Assembly: GCF_003668555.1 (NCBI RefSeq)
Contig: NZ_RCWN01000001.1
Span: 2,827,501-2,891,500, forward strand
DNA length: 64,000 nt
Direction of reading: 5' to 3'
Origin: Notoacmeibacter ruber
Lineage (GTDB): Bacteria; Pseudomonadota; Alphaproteobacteria; Rhizobiales; Rhizobiaceae
Of the stretch, positions 63,259 through 64,000 are shown one piece after another (position 1 is the first letter of the stretch; each line of letters starts with the position of its first letter). The position numbers were made by a program, and so were the translations under genes. The notes under the pieces are model-generated. The model saw only the letters and a program-made list of their open reading frames with translations, was not told where the DNA came from and ran no database searches.

Positions 63259-64000
63259 AAGGCGCGGACTTTCTGTTGCCTGACGATCCAGATGAAAACG
63301 GGCGCTCCTACCAGAGCGGTGATGATACCGACATCGATCTCCGCCGGCCGCGCGACGAGGCGGCCGACAATATCCGCGAACAAAAGCAGGCACGCACCGC
63401 CAATGGCTGAAAACGGGAGAAGCCAGCGATGGTCGACGCCCACCAGAAGCCGGCAAAGATGAGGGACGACCAGTCCGAGGAAGCCGATCGGGCCACAGAT
63501 CGCCGTTGTCGCGCCGCACAGCAAAATTGCAGCGAGCGCCGAGACGCCGCGCGCGACCGCGACGCGCTCACCAAGACCGGCCGCCAGCTCTTCGCCCAGC
63601 GCGAGGGCGTTCAGTTTGCGTATGCATAGAAGGCCGATGATGAAACCGGCTCCGAGGAAAGGCATCGCATGACGGATATTGTCGAATGTGGCGCCACCAA
63701 CGCCGCCAATCTGCCATTGGTGAATACCGCCGGCGATATCGGCACGCGGAAGAACCACGGCGATCACCAGCGATGACAGGGCGACGGAGGTGGCTGCGCC
63801 AGCGAGGGTGAGCTTCAGCGGTGTCGCGCCGCCTCGTCCCAACGATCCGATTGTGTAGACGAAAATCGCCGAGATGCCTGCCCCCAGAATGGCCGTCCAC
63901 ATATAGGCATTGGCGGACCCGATGCCGAACCAGACCACACCGACGACGACTGCGAGGGAAGCGCCGATATTGACGCCGAGAATCCCGGGATCGGCGAGAG
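63255..64000 (-). CDS. FecCD-family iron-siderophore ABC permease, 5' end beyond window
   Basis: The frame stays open to the right edge, and the residues before the first in-window Met (ADPGILGVNIGASLAVVVG) are family-like, so about 70-90 N-terminal residues lie outside. Remaining features are AGAATSVALSSLVIAVVL, WQIGGVGGATFDNIR, LAAGLGERVAVARGVSALAA, GLVVPHLCRLLVGVDHRWLLP and the end LVGAPVFIWIVRQQK. It overlaps the following permease by 4 bp. The unit's promoter and any binding protein or receptor are outside the window. Confidence 0.92.
   Translation of the reverse strand, partial: LADPGILGVNIGASLAVVVGVVWFGIGSANAYMWTAILGAGISAIFVYTIGSLGRGGATPLKLTLAGAATSVALSSLVIAVVLPRADIAGGIHQWQIGGVGGATFDNIRHAMPFLGAGFIIGLLCIRKLNALALGEELAAGLGERVAVARGVSALAAILLCGATTAICGPIGFLGLVVPHLCRLLVGVDHRWLLPFSAIGGACLLLFADIVGRLVARPAEIDVGIITALVGAPVFIWIVRQQKVRAL

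Noticed and set aside
1..64000. CRISPR array, prophage or insertion sequence
   Set aside because: No regularly spaced repeats, no transposase, integrase, capsid or cas-like proteins were recognised in any frame.

Overview
The window looks like an origin-proximal piece of an alphaproteobacterial main chromosome, most likely of the order Hyphomicrobiales (Rhizobiales). The reasons are gene content and order: parB-parA-rsmG-mnmG-mnmE-rho-hemJ-hemE on one strand, a 548-bp non-coding gap, then maf-aroE-coaE-dnaQ on the other strand. It also carries alphaproteobacterial families (DUF2794, DUF1402, DUF1737, a TimA-type Tim44 protein, a DUF2628 gene inside the his cluster). Genus cannot be settled by eye. 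Both ends are cut inside genes: an M3 peptidase on the left and a FecCD permease on the right. No transposase, prophage, CRISPR array or rRNA was seen.

Layout. 1-20.1 kb holds housekeeping and metabolic genes: an acyl-CoA dehydrogenase/SDR pair, asd, leuB, leuD, a metallophosphoesterase plus glycosyltransferase pair, a CitE-like lyase, a LuxR-type regulator, and a run of five minus-strand genes with proteostasis or translation-quality themes (editing domain, CnoX-like thioredoxin, LON-like domain, Trm112-like, zincin). 20.3-25.2 kb holds tRNA-Gly and an RND efflux adaptor/pump pair. 25.2-42.1 kb is the replication-origin neighbourhood: holA, parB, parA, rsmG, mnmG, mnmE, rho, hemJ, hemE, the probable oriC at 34982-35529, then maf, aroE, coaE, dnaQ, secB, fxsA, timA, mltA and smr. 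42.1-47.9 kb has a DUF1402 gene and hslU and hslV, which are separated by a BrkB-family gene, a DUF2061 gene and an XRE regulator. 48.0-52.7 kb is a histidine operon (hisB, DUF2628, hisH, hisA, hisF, hisE) ending in coaA, followed by tRNA-Arg. 52.8-64 kb looks accessory: a MarR-like regulator, a TRAP transporter, a fused 5-oxoprolinase/hydantoinase, and a siderophore utilisation set (siderophore-interacting protein, ABC ATPase, two FecCD permeases).

The strongest signal not explained by genes is chromosome organisation. Nine copies of TTCACGTGAA, the core of the ParB-binding parS palindrome, are spread from 1.9 to 49.4 kb around parAB and the probable origin. About 0.06 would be expected by chance for a given 10-mer. 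One copy is a perfect 16-bp canonical parS at the start of rsmG, and three lie within 72 bp at the mnmG-mnmE junction. The hemE-maf gap has a perfect TTAA-N7-TTAA CtrA-type box, a second one with one mismatch, two near-consensus DnaA boxes and seven GANTC sites, as expected for a CtrA/CcrM-controlled alphaproteobacterial origin. Most of the core genes next to the gap are transcribed away from it.
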